Positions 31,901 to 36,363 are shown, counted from the first letter of the stretch. The stretch is 64,000 nt of DNA from Lachnospiraceae bacterium (GCA_015057825.1 SVDN01000001.1:103407-167406), one strand, 5' to 3'. Notes: generated from the sequence alone by a model not told the origin. Numbers and translations: made by a program.

Positions 31901-32172
31901 TCTGAAGGCACCGAGCCCCAAATATCCAAGGCAAAACTCTCACCATATGACACCGACTGTTCTTCGGATATACTTCCTGCACTTATTCCGAGAGATAAGT
32001 TGCTCACGGTATCATCGGATAAAACAATCGTTCCATCCTCAATTTCCGGCTCCGCCGCATAGACATTATTAAAAAGACTTCCCAAGATCGGACCTTCCAT
32101 TGAAAAAAACAAAGCAATGGTAAGCGCCAAACTCAGAAATCTTTTCACTAAAGATTTCTTTTGAAATTCCAT
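13984..32172 (-). CDS. Giant secreted repeat protein with MBG/YDG-type domains and membrane anchor
   Basis: The protein is 6062 residues in one open frame. Residues 1-40 form a signal peptide (basic start, hydrophobic core, VYAA cut site). From about 480 to 1000 and 3040 to 4100 there are many MBG/YDG-like modules, seen as recurring KxYDGxT, VYDATT, IYDAKT, TYDNT and YGxxP motifs. From about 1300 to 2480 there are beta-grasp repeats of the InlB/Flg_new or MucBP kind, with GW and YY signatures. Fibronectin- or Ig-like stretches follow from 4140, and two 176-residue tandem copies span about 4908-5262. After a Gly/Asp/Asn-rich linker (about 5900-5965) come three hydrophobic helices (about 5980-6045) and an acidic tail. 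There is no LPXTG. The likely role is a cell-surface adhesin or stalk. The gene stands alone, with no partner seen. Confidence 0.85.
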   Translation of the reverse strand: MEFQKKSLVKRFLSLALTIALFFSMEGPILGSLFNNVYAAEPEIEDGTIVLSDDTVSNLSLGISAGSISEEQSVSYGESFALDIWGSVPSDNLKFYYIEKANYDNAADPYEAFAAFISSGKGLLARNNTTHEISTILKPGVYYLGYDWESASGYNESLNNNHGLIVNKSVLATPLNLRWNTNDSKYIASWDAVSKASTGTNLVAGTSVNYVVSLTKDGIDVAGYSDILVSDTSYDFTDVILAAINDKTYGNYGFSVKAVPTELTNSLSHISSSCYSESQSAVLSEGMVGVRDENDPVINSYEIQYDESGAGALVATATDSETRVAKYAFSTKTKEQLTDSDWVDATAEQSTFSFNPSSNGKFYFYAADSFGNIATSTEAYYSTKITYHNVYRAGSSTSMDVYLLGNAGYETSPANEARTDYNLTGWYLNESFSGGMVTKILLTSTANTNNLAADGKWSVTEGGAYDIYAKWTEQTLNFNSVSEDIDRYYDGTTSTIGATVDAMDAKVSFEWYKVNEDGSDTLVAEGEKQSNTYTTLGLKDVADSGSYYVIATITKAGQSVTATSPVIDVNIEKKTLTFELQDKTITYSDAAPAQSDYVYNDISSSSQSTGLVDGETLDNIGLVQGTINCAYDPLDTNNSAANPDGYDISATGFDAPNYKININSAKLIVEKKNAADLVNPLEVFFYDGVGTYSKTYTTAYTGEAIEPVISVRDNTYFGASEQTPHLVSDEEYSVSYKDNANVLSGNVEMTIDFSASDNYYGSINTSFTIAKADYDTQISVSYTGRANPTLWVYGENASNIGVTSIKENASVVYYYTNKISGQVTNTMPVDAGEYSVYATLSETDNYKAQTTPSEDFTIAKYEIIFTADSGEFTYNGNAHTVPTYTQTGSFKYGDSIKYISVIGSQTEIGVGENIVNVELSDTTNAENYIITCIPGTITVGKQQVVNPSTFDWGNTPGQVNWIAVSRSGLEVEYRLQLYRVTNNGEDVFTPVGDAVTTSDTSYNFKSLIAADAANYYASDEYLASGKNCGYTVSITTCPSGGSAFNNYSESNESEKLATKYTTLVNVIKGAGVESSTINGEESAVLLQGESAIITTTTQTGYGLGFASYDYSGFEDYIDVGIYNNNMSTYKVTFPAGLDRETAAQAGHVNITVSAVDEYPVIANIAISNTEDLSKVHFSFDASDAGGLVGYAITKSLVAPSESSDEWFNWDQSMPVLLENISLDKDVTAGQYYIHLKDNAGNISTRSAGSIYEISFSNGIGDGEDDSIFSGSMSPVYRVEGSEVTLPENAFTKDGYGFKYWEGSYSVYDEGTSSYVATRAIIENKGKFSIDSNINLSASWTRESYTYTVEYYEMDTNGVYPQTPNESESFKAGYGEVIDYSTSDIQKLNTGMELDPNNNGEEKQITITGNDGVLKLYYARKQFSLTYSVTNIDGSVTKTVENYYYDQELGSEAQKPYLAGYDFVGWSYSIGSRPEKMPNANIEATGSYDAKETQYYVVYHMQNLPESKGAAASTTYELLNSTPEVLTDYHGASVNYAVSENAAQTAGFENANIATAISGFTAKKIVVTQNQPSAATIPDGASDSATAIVDDENKVYINIYYDRNYYNVTLNVWKDSREVSTGGSIIYSSSSDVTWSYPYGTPFSAAELDAYETYNIDHWTDGFSDAEKDGYILADYCDWSSGLRPTTMPAGDVTIAREYVPYTTGEYRIEIYMEKTDKDPITGAISANHRYSDNPDQVLTMLGTISDQINIGSLEQQRAAELTPDLSDDIDIAYDQLFLSVPKLSYYKLDESGEVENVMSGVIPGTNEGTLTLKLYFERKSYNAEIRYYLSDETTGSSKALKDTNGKSVNIKVNQKWGTTVDIKPLQYFNNPTVVGESFRDDGYAVSYNGYYYNHIVDECSPSDGSYGSHYPTKTFSTVEDINYDDNAYMLRVGTSGNSYINVIYSQIDKTAHYEVIMTYQQFDSSGADHRNNMTYNLDGIDYQIRVANECDIFQSQYLPGSAWSEEDKAIYPAGYTMSGTYTYLINPGDPEGTRYVRKTTQKSGDCASLVTEGEDLYTPIAITTYTDSDKSSAIGTATYYKYDDGDKHILYVVNPSNVFYAGNRASYNYSTIVNGYNYRLGYSGSEGNVVDYYKEEAADNYTQGYIHNPGMYNIVYKKIDENAPEGYTLSNYVYNYSWQGNTEFSVTYSFGGQTKTNTGYKKNDEYFITNAELESMAPKGFHVTWYKEGVAYDSGTKSKITGNATYTGQLERDEVENHAYIIYQLPVSVDLHSGQTTDYLLDSNLNNIDDGEGNAVDWSADDVLIDISLDDQGAKQYMEDPYSYLSEEQKQSGFACVMGYNPQTYTFVNDKGVEQQKTKYALAKYYYIDGVLALIDQVEYCPAANTAQFNYEDYAITGLNYDDTNTNNKLKAYAESPSKPVNLYAYFVREAYTLVVDPANSNISNQTTYPELYGRKVELETPSRQAYDFAGWSYYTWDASLNDGEGGYVPISDEVYASMGETQTLDSENNVIKTTFRMPKLENTDQLYARANWSAGEFNYALRSFFAKEDGSYESEIFNDINLADRLGRTKIVNVNYATDSFDGVAYYKDDEKEELLAVVFEDANTNVKYVFSDIDSTSIGQTSVSVTNTNLVGATLPVDLISEELLDEQDYVDTIGADNFEIFEFSKATYQYRTALATMTADGDYDTNTGEATSCYAYYNMNFALYFARLSNLNVRAVTRADDGGVSGALITGVGNHFVGESVALRAVPDAGYTLIGWYKAEDVLKGYAEDVAAGVFNALGSYEIKDGLDLTTLTALSYDDYTFDIAQSGDYVAMVYPNPFTISGSLSARITGKSSYKYRYRTSDNLSVDVDMSDLDPATAITGYRWYEIAADDVEVDENTGNITVTGERVPISGANSATYKFPTGKDTGKYYYQCDILVSRSDNGRSGKITTDVYGVTVSPYSDGNYVSSTSYSALYDGKYHSIKVNFEDFVDESKFDVYYSQDVELDESNYDTEGTTDIEEVSFKDVELLGTTPKVHTIYYYVKSNDPNYLDVTGSADVEIKPVELSVSATSNFYSKIYDGETSVSGDIWTAGSDKYRLSRGENNKKYYNVSGYINDSEAAEYILDFDADYDRAHVETATSLTLKNFEVYDKDSQNVTYNYYVRGSVVLSASIAQYTLYVAWDNETPYTYNGSIQGPEAYLTDSEGNPIDENDLTSPVHTSDLKVTGLQENTGSFTAYVGLKNGADYYVSDFKFGGDSASCAYSIVKCPIEITPVYKEVTYDGNAHKITDFIIEVNGVETSTLPSNQNIVIESDIEKTDVGEYESAIKSVVITAADQKATTSYYDITTNTNTLKIDKRVITANNIKAENKIYDAKTNAKMDVSDVVFENIVPNDASGLALDLSKVSGIFEDDMAGNDKEVYITVTSDALIGSKAHNYYLDVDDLAFQTETTADIYKKEVVVSLADLSAVYGEYPEFELSYSGFVAGDDIASVASGLEDINYKYYKGGNAVIPQEYSYSYQGNTISGMKLDVASYSVEIDYTDKLISSGTRPVIEEIQADNYVFVWSKDNASLEITKRPLYIQARDMSLSKTYDNTAIATDLVSLNSDISAIAASAGTSGGLLQGDSIRFKDGAGDYSALYNSANVDEAYSVTVSNIALDTAYCNNYMLENSTLVIDGEILPKELSAVVQDKSTIYGNQAPAYTVVLSGYVPEEVGAESLDGITYSKELTNGSGVSLISDYDTESVARRDAGEYDIILDHYNESSNYVVTSSTEGKLEVAKRQVYVKADNKSIVYGRDEVPGNAWVYGEEKDNTNWSYSFMDSTATTGFVYDDVANKYSDDGIISYTDPIGYSCYETGTTPVSATTGYKEAGYLISLSGVEGMSADNYTFSPVSGKYMVNKQYISVSGVSAVDKVYDATTHAHLKFVDESENSLLHATCYVSGATESSYNLVDLISAGSDTSGMTDYDIIASNIIIKGEYISAEAGSNIPINLTMSTVPGSFLARNYVLYTDAATQAADMAAYGIVGADECQKQVAANITKIEKRPIEFQALDLTIKYGTSIPSSYTHKSVKVVLQDEDNGFAPGDEQVGVAADTINVFSVSGTSPYYTTTYEYNANGGLDGTYSPVGTYSITPADFANRNYIVSKNSNGVLTVVQNRLATPTVSWSSENAGYATWEEVPHIGNVAVDHYEYTLYKYNESTSDYDALSGYENINNGLERQVNLLEAIRSFGAGSYAVGVKAIASTVNNQGKVNVADSYESTAQSVIKAVNVNVAFNTDNVTNAATAGGKEIYITDDANKITSYVVIEGEDDIPIYANWQNADGKSTGYKIASCTADNDAVTVSNASGANADGSIGKYVGSVSLASGELSDSSDVNIRLKLAARAASLDGSIVATGADQAYGYAKSVAPRFDLSVAPKNDNVDESEYTYSYSWSYVRGANKTSVNNNTDDENTSQWIAWDEANNKGFVVYKRSGVVSPYTIKCTVTATRKDNGQSVTKDFSSAMTISLADISDTVVTISDWAYGDARVNPLINPLISELEGHIDYQYYVNGTWTDEVPTDVGNYKVRAVIEETANYEAFTTPALNYKITKVTLDTPTGLTMKSSSKAAYGVAQWDLVDGFEENAGTNSASSVVPTYEVKLYKLDDNNNKTLIKTYEASNVVVDNNGGYASLDMSSEFNEEGRYAYTVKALSDSSNCNDSAVSDFYTMEVSDSVHVKEAGSDIDLVENGQVIHTYNANDLILGVSNNTPGVEYRWLRDGEVIAGANENVYKVRYVEDSGVYSCQLITHEDSVETVYETTYVHVVIVPREIVLASVDATKTYDGNPLSKDGWWIKQSGNEDASDHMSVSYNADDGLKTDTEIATGNVLSNVLVKGSITEATATPAANTIDISNVIIKEGDKVVYNASMLAGGSANYYITTLPGALKVNKAEQNIDISLLVTSFVYDGRAHRLSGAFAYGLGGVNDLDGVGDISYSVNSDTSDEAVSLTNADSKDVQITASATSNYAAKSTSVTLEVLAKNLGNADVYADGISVLDIASQGYSGNEIKPEPIVKYETESGDVLTLTKGVDYDISYADNVDTGIAKVIISGKGNYTGSITKSFEISSAKQFINTDNVVTSFVYDGRAHKLSGAFAYGVGGVSDLAGVGDIVYDFGGLTSDDALSITDVGHKLIGITALETENYDEETTSLTFNVIAKDLGDADNYAQGISVDNIAAKTYTGSEIKPEPVVKYETESGDVLTLVKGIDYELSYADNIHAGSAVITISGKGNYTGSITKNFTIVKKALLISSESDEKVFDYSELSNSSYSQSGLADTDTIVSIDMPSSMTDVFYVNGLVTSVDNEAVVVSITNADPNVGDVTNDYAISYANGKLKVSPRGTEDAQGPFVVTMETDGAVSATNSFNHVLNNGVITPEIKVYDNRSDLGLENLLLEKGVDYTISGTTSARNVGDYSYTVTMKGNYQGSFVVNWSIVDVEAPVGSITVGSDVWDEFLSSISFGLYKNKATDVKISANDENGGSGIKEIDYFTLFNAQGNELSRTELESLPSQNWTAIENNSTFKISPNDKLVVYARIEDNAGHVTYISSDGIVLDDVKPSLNGVSSGMVYCEEQTINFADETKLKSVKVNDSEIDISSGHYVLAADGTSYTIVACDEAGNETKITNVTIYDGHDFDTENILWMGSQAEMTATFICKHNADHVVTLPCTISENVIKEATKTQKGEIEYTASVDFEGETYTKTWIVDISIIDEETNESESLTTELEIELQAPETNVSDFNVDLAERVVKTFKNDNNILNNNDIIVYLVVSPANEDEIESNGHKEKALRQLALMGDKMNIGKFIDISMFLKINNLTPERITSLYGEEIGFELKLPNELLNTNPNVERSYTLVRVHDYDNGPEAEVLQSVFDAQKGTLSFKSSLFSTYLIAYRDSEIARSDNAEGGSPWDDRYDAGAGSENADGAGTDNTSGETTNNGDKTGMDKPSKDINTKDGASAPDNEESIYSEIHCHIHWWIVIITLGEVVVLILLKKNDKQKKLRITTLVVGTALDVICVLFGFCLLDLPFAIIGTFIALLVYFLKKKQDSEEDEEEQ
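16393..17448 (-). repeat. Two tandem 528-bp repeats inside giant gene
   Basis: Two landmarks recur at exactly the same distance: TTGTTATGCTGCC at 16413 and 16941, and TGCACCGCTTAAT at 16843 and 17371. This gives a 528-bp (176-codon) unit present twice. Each unit encodes SFVYDGRAHxLSGAFAYG, later KYETESGDVLTL, and ends with GKGNYTGSITK. The copies have diverged but are still close, so the duplication is more recent than the other modules. Confidence 0.8.
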
Positions 32173-32364
32173 TTTCGATTCCCCTTACAATTTTTTCCTC
32201 AGTTATCTAATATATCAAAATTATGTTAATTATGGAATAATAATCTTTGAATAAAATTTAAACAATTCGTGAAGTATTTTTATTCGAAAGCAACAAAAAC
32301 TATATCGGCAAATGCTGTATAAATCATTAGTTTTTCAGGCAAATTTTACAAAAAATGACATAAA

Positions 32365-32419
32365 AAAAACAGAGTTTGCGGAAATTAAAGCTGAAATTAA
32401 AATCCACAACTCTGTTTTT
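32365..32419 (-). terminator. Terminator after hydG
   Basis: AAAAACAGAGTT (32365-32376) pairs with AACTCTGTTTTT (32408-32419), with A/T runs on both sides. It lies just past the hydG stop and before the giant gene. No clear promoter for the giant gene was identified in 32173-32364. Confidence 0.7.
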
Positions 32420-32427
32420 ATGTAAAC

Positions 32428-33876
32428 CTAGAACCTGAAATCTCTTCTGTTGGAATTTCTTATATCCTCAATGTTTTGCTTTGCAATCTCCCTAACTTTT
32501 TCTTTTGGAATGCGCAAAAGTTCTTTTTCTATCATGGCATTACCCACCTTCTTGGTCTCGTCGGATGCATAGTCTTCCAAGTATTCCGTTAAAGTCATAA
32601 GTGCGTTTGGATGACAGCAATTAAGGATTTGACCGCTCTTACACAGTGACATAAAACGGTCTCCCGTACGGCCTTCACGGTAGCAAGCCGTACAGAATGA
32701 CGGAATATGGTCGCTTTCAATAAGCCATCTTACAACCTCATCCAAGCTTCTTTGGTCGGAAACATCAAACTGCTCCGTATCGTGAGGACGTTCTTCTTGT
32801 GTGTATCCGCCCACGCTTGTACGGGAAGCGCCGCTGACCTGTGAAACCCCGACTTTTAACATGCGGGCGCGCACCTCTTCCGACTCTCTTGTGGAAATAA
32901 TCATGCCGGTATAAGGAACCGCAAGTCTGATACAGGCTGCAATCTTAATAAATGTTTCATCATCGATACCGTTATCAAATTCGTCCGGATCGATGTCATC
33001 GGCCTTTTTAACGCGTGGAACGCTGATTGTGTGCGGACCTACGCCATGTACTGCTTCCAAGTGTTCAGCATGCATTGTAAGAGCCGCAAACTCGTATTTG
33101 TAAAGCTCGAGACCGAAAAGCACACCAAGACCCACATCGTCGATTCCACCTTCCATCGCGCGGTCCATAGCCTCGGTATGGTAAGCATAGTCATGCTTTG
33201 GTCCTGTCGGATGGAGTCTTTCGTAACTTTCCTTATGATATGTTTCCTGGAACAAAATGTATGTTCCGATTCCGGCATCTTTGAGTTTCTTGTAATTTTC
33301 AACCGTGGTCGCAGCTATATTTACATTAACTCGTCTGATATCGCCATTTTTATGATGAACACTGTAGATTGTGTTGATGCAATCCAAGATGTATTCGATA
33401 GGGTTGTTAACCGGATCTTCGCCCGCTTCGATGGCAAGACGTTTGTGTCCCATATCCTGAAGAGCTATAACCTCTGCCTTTACCTCTTCCTGTGTAAGCT
33501 TCTTACGAGGGATTGTTTTATTTTTCATATGATATGGGCAATAAAGACAACCGTTAACGCAATAGTTCGAAAGATAAAGTGGTGCGAAAATAACGATTCT
33601 GTTGCCGTAAAAAGCGAGCTTTATCTCTTCGGCTATTTCATACATTCTTTGGATTTTTTCCGGAATGTCGCAGGCAAGAAGAACGCTTGCCTCACGGTGA
33701 GTTAAACCCTTACAGACATAGCCTGTGTCCGTTTTAACCGGACGGGCCTTTTCTAAGATTTCGTCGATTAATTTTTCGTTGTGCTTGTTTTTTTCTGCAT
33801 AATCAAGAGTTTCCAAGATTTCCTCATGGTTGATAAACTCTTCTGCTTTGAGTGACTTTGGATTGTAAACTGCCAT
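32428..33876 (-). CDS. hydG: [FeFe]-hydrogenase H-cluster maturase HydG
   Basis: The 482-residue radical SAM enzyme cleaves tyrosine to p-cresol and dehydroglycine, giving the CO and CN ligands of the hydrogenase H-cluster. Cys106-x3-Cys110-x2-Cys113 (NYCVNGCLYCPYH) binds the SAM cluster. FCTACYREGR and a cysteine 22 residues further form the CX2CX22C motif of the auxiliary cluster, which separates HydG from ThiH. I chose ATG 33876 after AAAGGAGG; the longer frame to 33945 lacks a site. No hydE, hydF or hydrogenase gene is in the window, so the other maturases must be elsewhere. Confidence 0.93.
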   Translation of the reverse strand: MAVYNPKSLKAEEFINHEEILETLDYAEKNKHNEKLIDEILEKARPVKTDTGYVCKGLTHREASVLLACDIPEKIQRMYEIAEEIKLAFYGNRIVIFAPLYLSNYCVNGCLYCPYHMKNKTIPRKKLTQEEVKAEVIALQDMGHKRLAIEAGEDPVNNPIEYILDCINTIYSVHHKNGDIRRVNVNIAATTVENYKKLKDAGIGTYILFQETYHKESYERLHPTGPKHDYAYHTEAMDRAMEGGIDDVGLGVLFGLELYKYEFAALTMHAEHLEAVHGVGPHTISVPRVKKADDIDPDEFDNGIDDETFIKIAACIRLAVPYTGMIISTRESEEVRARMLKVGVSQVSGASRTSVGGYTQEERPHDTEQFDVSDQRSLDEVVRWLIESDHIPSFCTACYREGRTGDRFMSLCKSGQILNCCHPNALMTLTEYLEDYASDETKKVGNAMIEKELLRIPKEKVREIAKQNIEDIRNSNRRDFRF

Positions 33877-33943
33877 CTCTTTTCCTCCTTTGATTTGCTT
33901 CTTCAGGTCAGGCTTGTCCCTTTCCCGTTGAAATAATATAAAC

Positions 33944-33976
33944 ATGCCATGTCCCCAAAGGTTAAGAACATGGCAT
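33944..33976 (-). other. Hairpin in hydG leader
   Basis: ATGCCATGT (33944-33952) pairs with ACATGGCAT (33968-33976) around a 15-base loop, about 70 bp before the hydG start. No U-run follows on the minus strand, so it is not an ordinary terminator. I do not recognise a known riboswitch. The interval 33877-34328 otherwise holds the hydG promoter and the 23-bp tandem repeats. Confidence 0.45.
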
Positions 33977-34064
33977 TAAAAACCTAATATATTCTTATCG
34001 CTTCTTTTGCCTCAAGTATTACGTTTCGGCATCAGGGGATAAATGAACGTTTAATAATGTACTA

Positions 34065-34093
34065 AAATTAACACAATTTTCTTTATAAGTCAA
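34065..34093 (-). promoter_or_regulatory. Putative hydG promoter
   Basis: TTGACT (34088-34093), a 17-bp spacer and TAATTT (34065-34070) on the minus strand. This would give a leader of about 180 bases. Confidence 0.45.
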
Positions 34094-34109
34094 TCACTAT
34101 TTGCTATGT

Positions 34110-34293
34110 GCCAAACCCATCAATGAAATCGCGCCAAATTCATCAACGAAAATGTGCCAAATCCATCAATGAAATCGTGCCAAACCCATCAATGAAATCG
34201 TGCCAAATTCATCAATGGAATCGTGCCAAATTCATCAACGAAAATGTGCCAAATTCATCAATAAAAGCTTGCCAAACTCATCAACGAGTATTA
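34110..34293. repeat. Eight-copy 23-bp tandem repeat
   Basis: GCCAAA starts at 34110, 34133, 34156, 34179, 34202, 34225, 34248 and 34271, exactly 23 bp apart. Each unit reads GCCAAAnnCATCAAnGAAAnCGT or close to it, and contains the small palindrome TTCATcaATGAA. The period is not a multiple of three, so it is not coding, although one frame stays open. The last copy is altered so that TTGCCA forms the -35 box of the following gene. Confidence 0.9.
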
Positions 34294-34297
34294 TAAT
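34269..34297 (+). promoter_or_regulatory. Promoter of ATPase gene, -35 inside last repeat
   Basis: TTGCCA (34269-34274), a 17-bp spacer and a perfect TATAAT (34292-34297), 31 bp before the start codon. The -35 is made by the last repeat unit. Confidence 0.75.
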
Positions 34298-34328
34298 TAT
34301 TGCATAAATAGTGCCATCGGAGGTAATT

Positions 34329-35606
34329 ATGCAAAATAAATATATGTCTCGAATTTGTGATCAAATATTACTCGATAAATTGGATGCAAAAGGTGCAGTT
34401 TTAATAAAAGGTGCAAAATGGTGTGGCAAAACCACAACTGCCGAAAAAGTAGCTAAATCGATTATATACATGGAAGATCCCGCTAAGAAACAGCAATACC
34501 TGCAGCTGGCAGATGTTAATCCTAAGCAATTGCTGCATGGCGAAGTCCCACATCTTATTGATGAATGGCAACTTGCTCCAAAGCTATGGGATGCTGTTAG
34601 ATTTGAAGTGGACCAAAGAGATGATTTTGGACAGTTTATTCTAACCGGCTCGGCAGTTCCACCGGATTCGTCTGAAATATCGCATACCGGAACCGGCAGA
34701 ATCACATCATTAACAATGCGTCCAATGACATTATACGAATCAGGAGATTCCGATGGTAGTGTTTCTTTAAAAGAACTGTTTTTAAAAGAAGATGAGCCGT
34801 TCGGATCATGTAACCACTCTTTAGATGATATTGCATATTTTATTTGCCGCGGAGGTTGGCCAAAGAGTATAGGCAGGTCAAAAAAAGTGTCCCTTGCTCA
34901 GGCATTTGATTATGTAGATGCTGTAGTCGAATCGGATATATCTCGCATTGACAACGTCGAAAGAGATTCTGAACGTGCCAAGAAAATACTGCGAGCATAT
35001 GCCAGAAGTGTCGCCTCAGAAGCCTCGCTAACATCTATTTTAAATGATGTGCGTAGCGGCGGCGGCGATACATTTAGCGAAAACACATTGAGATCTTACC
35101 TATCAGCCTTTAGAAAAGTATTTGTAATTGAAGATACAAATGCATGGAATCCTAATTTAAGATCAAAAACTGCAATTCGAAGCTCTGATACAAGATACTT
35201 TGTAGACCCTTCAATTGCAGTTGCCAGTCTAGGCATAGGACCAAATGATCTTATAAACGATCTTGCTACAACAGGCCTGCTTTTCGAGAATCTATGCGTA
35301 AGAGATTTAAGGGTATATGCCGAATCCCTAGATGGAAAAGTCTACCATTTCAGAGATAAAAAAGGATTGGAATGTGATGCCGTTGTTCATTTAAGAAATG
35401 GAAGCTATGGCCTGATTGAAATCAAACTTGGCGGCGAAAAACTTATTGAAGAAGGCGCTGCAAATCTTCTTAAACTAAAAGACAGTATTGATACCGACAA
35501 AATGAAAGAACCTTCATTCATGATGGTTTTATGCGGCGTTGCCCCTTTTTCCTATAAAAGAGCGGACGGTGTATATGTTGTGCCTATCGGTAATCTAAGA
35601 AACTAA
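34329..35606 (+). CDS. AAA_14/DUF4143 ATP-binding protein
   Basis: The 425-residue protein has a Walker A loop GAKWCGKTTTA near residue 28, a Walker B-like HLIDEWQLAP near 75, and sensor-like LTGSAVPP near 107. These are typical of the AAA_14 ATPases joined to a DUF4143 C-terminal domain. The last part has LECDAVV with LIEIKLGG, the D...ExK spacing of a PD-(D/E)XK nuclease fold, as often seen in DUF4143. The biological function of this abundant family is unknown. ATG 34329 follows CGGAGG; the frame could start at GTG 34311, but that lies before the site. An eight-copy repeat array leads into the promoter. A second member of the family is encoded at 45386-46693. Confidence 0.85.
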   Translation: MQNKYMSRICDQILLDKLDAKGAVLIKGAKWCGKTTTAEKVAKSIIYMEDPAKKQQYLQLADVNPKQLLHGEVPHLIDEWQLAPKLWDAVRFEVDQRDDFGQFILTGSAVPPDSSEISHTGTGRITSLTMRPMTLYESGDSDGSVSLKELFLKEDEPFGSCNHSLDDIAYFICRGGWPKSIGRSKKVSLAQAFDYVDAVVESDISRIDNVERDSERAKKILRAYARSVASEASLTSILNDVRSGGGDTFSENTLRSYLSAFRKVFVIEDTNAWNPNLRSKTAIRSSDTRYFVDPSIAVASLGIGPNDLINDLATTGLLFENLCVRDLRVYAESLDGKVYHFRDKKGLECDAVVHLRNGSYGLIEIKLGGEKLIEEGAANLLKLKDSIDTDKMKEPSFMMVLCGVAPFSYKRADGVYVVPIGNLRN

Positions 35607-35614
35607 GAAACCAC

Positions 35615-35648
35615 AAAGGGATGTTATCAATTACGATAACATCCCTTT
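35615..35648. terminator. Bidirectional terminator
   Basis: AAAGGGATGTTATC (35615-35628) and GATAACATCCCTTT (35635-35648) are exact complements around a 6-base loop. It serves the ATPase gene and the convergent small membrane protein gene, whose stop it overlaps. Confidence 0.9.
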
Positions 35649-35979
35649 ATTTCTGATATTTTGTCTTTATATTTTTCTCAATAACCACAGCCGAAACTAT
35701 GGCATATACAACCATAGCAACTGCTACAACAATTGCTATCTTTGAGAAAATACCAATCTCATATATAACTGTTAATGCAATTAAAACAAATACAACCGCG
35801 ACTCCTAAAAATGCTACTCCCGACTGTATATAATATGGTTTCCAAGCAATCGATTTACGTTCTTCCTTAGTGGCGAAAAGATATGCATTATTCAGCAAAA
35901 AGCCTTTTTGTTTAAATGACCTGATTGACAATATCAGCCAGACCGCCGCAATCGCAAACATAATTATGGCTAAAATCAT
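35647..35979 (-). CDS. Small membrane protein, three helices (copy A)
   Basis: The 110-residue protein has hydrophobic segments at about 2-20, 50-72 and 80-102. A conserved middle reads NNAYLFATKEERKSIAWKPY, and the basic tail is VIEKNIKTKYQ. A paralogue of identical length lies at 36778-37110 (NNGYLFATEQERR...WKPYY). I chose ATG 35979, with GGAG eight bases before it, because this gives the same length as the paralogue; the frame can open at TTG 36000. It follows a 44-residue peptide gene with almost no gap. The fold recalls small DUF3784-like membrane proteins, but I cannot name the family. The function is unknown. Confidence 0.75.
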   Translation of the reverse strand: MILAIIMFAIAAVWLILSIRSFKQKGFLLNNAYLFATKEERKSIAWKPYYIQSGVAFLGVAVVFVLIALTVIYEIGIFSKIAIVVAVAMVVYAIVSAVVIEKNIKTKYQK

Positions 35980-35992
35980 TCTTAATACTCCA

Positions 35993-36127
35993 TCATCCAA
36001 TCCTTAAATAATTACCAACCACAGTTCCAATATTATAACAAACCAGCAAAAACAAGAGAACCAAAATGGTTATAGTCAGTCCCCTTAAAATCGGGTGTGT
36101 CTTAAAAAAACTTTTAATAACAGTCAT
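35993..36127 (-). CDS. 44-residue single-span peptide (MxVIKxFFKxHP family)
   Basis: ATG 36127 follows GAGAGG and opens 44 codons. The peptide starts MTVIKSFFKTHPILRG, then has a hydrophobic segment (LTITILVLLFLLVCYNIG) and a short tail. It is clearly related to the peptide at 36360-36488 (MAVIKEFFKSHPVLMG, LVLLF, VCYELG, VG). Both precede a small membrane protein. They could be membrane-active peptides, small regulatory subunits or precursors of exported peptides; nothing decides this. It is too short for routine gene callers. Confidence 0.65.
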   Translation of the reverse strand: MTVIKSFFKTHPILRGLTITILVLLFLLVCYNIGTVVGNYLRIG

Positions 36128-36213
36128 TTCATTATCCTCTCTCATTATACTATAGATAGATTCACCACTTCAACGTGAAGCTTCTTTTTTTACCAGTCTA
36201 TGCAAAACATTAA

Positions 36214-36363
36214 CTATCTTCCCCATCTGTTAATAACGCCATCCAAGTCATAATGAGCCGGTATCAAATCAGGCAAAAAAGGTAGCAACATAAAAACAGT
36301 TGTCAAGAAATTAATTCTTCTTATCAAATTTTCAATTTTTTCATCCTTCACAATAGCCCTCAT
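36214..36363 (-). CDS. 49-residue DUF1648-like (SdpI N-terminal) fragment
   Basis: The reading frame starts at ATG 36363, overlapping the stop of the preceding peptide gene as ATGA, so it is probably translationally coupled. After a helix (FLTTVFMLLPFL) the end reads LPDLIPAHYDLDGVINRWGR. This fits the DUF1648 signature (LPxxIPxHxNxxGxxDxxGSK) found at the start of SdpI-like immunity proteins. It stops exactly where full-length relatives continue with more membrane helices. It is therefore either a stand-alone mini-domain or the remnant of an immunity gene. No continuing frame was found in the 80 bp that follow. Confidence 0.6.
   Translation of the reverse strand: MRAIVKDEKIENLIRRINFLTTVFMLLPFLPDLIPAHYDLDGVINRWGR

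Noticed and set aside
14217..31905. Many open frames of 60-170 codons on the opposite strand of the giant gene
   Set aside because: They have no ribosome sites, are rich in unlikely Cys/His/Tyr stretches, and lie across from a long gene with clear domain structure.
34110..34293. CRISPR array
   Set aside because: The 23-bp units are tandem, without variable spacers between them, and no cas gene is near.
34108..34296. A 62-codon plus-strand frame across the 23-bp repeats
   Set aside because: The repeat period is not a multiple of three and the frame has no ribosome site. The repeated look of the product only reflects the DNA repeat.
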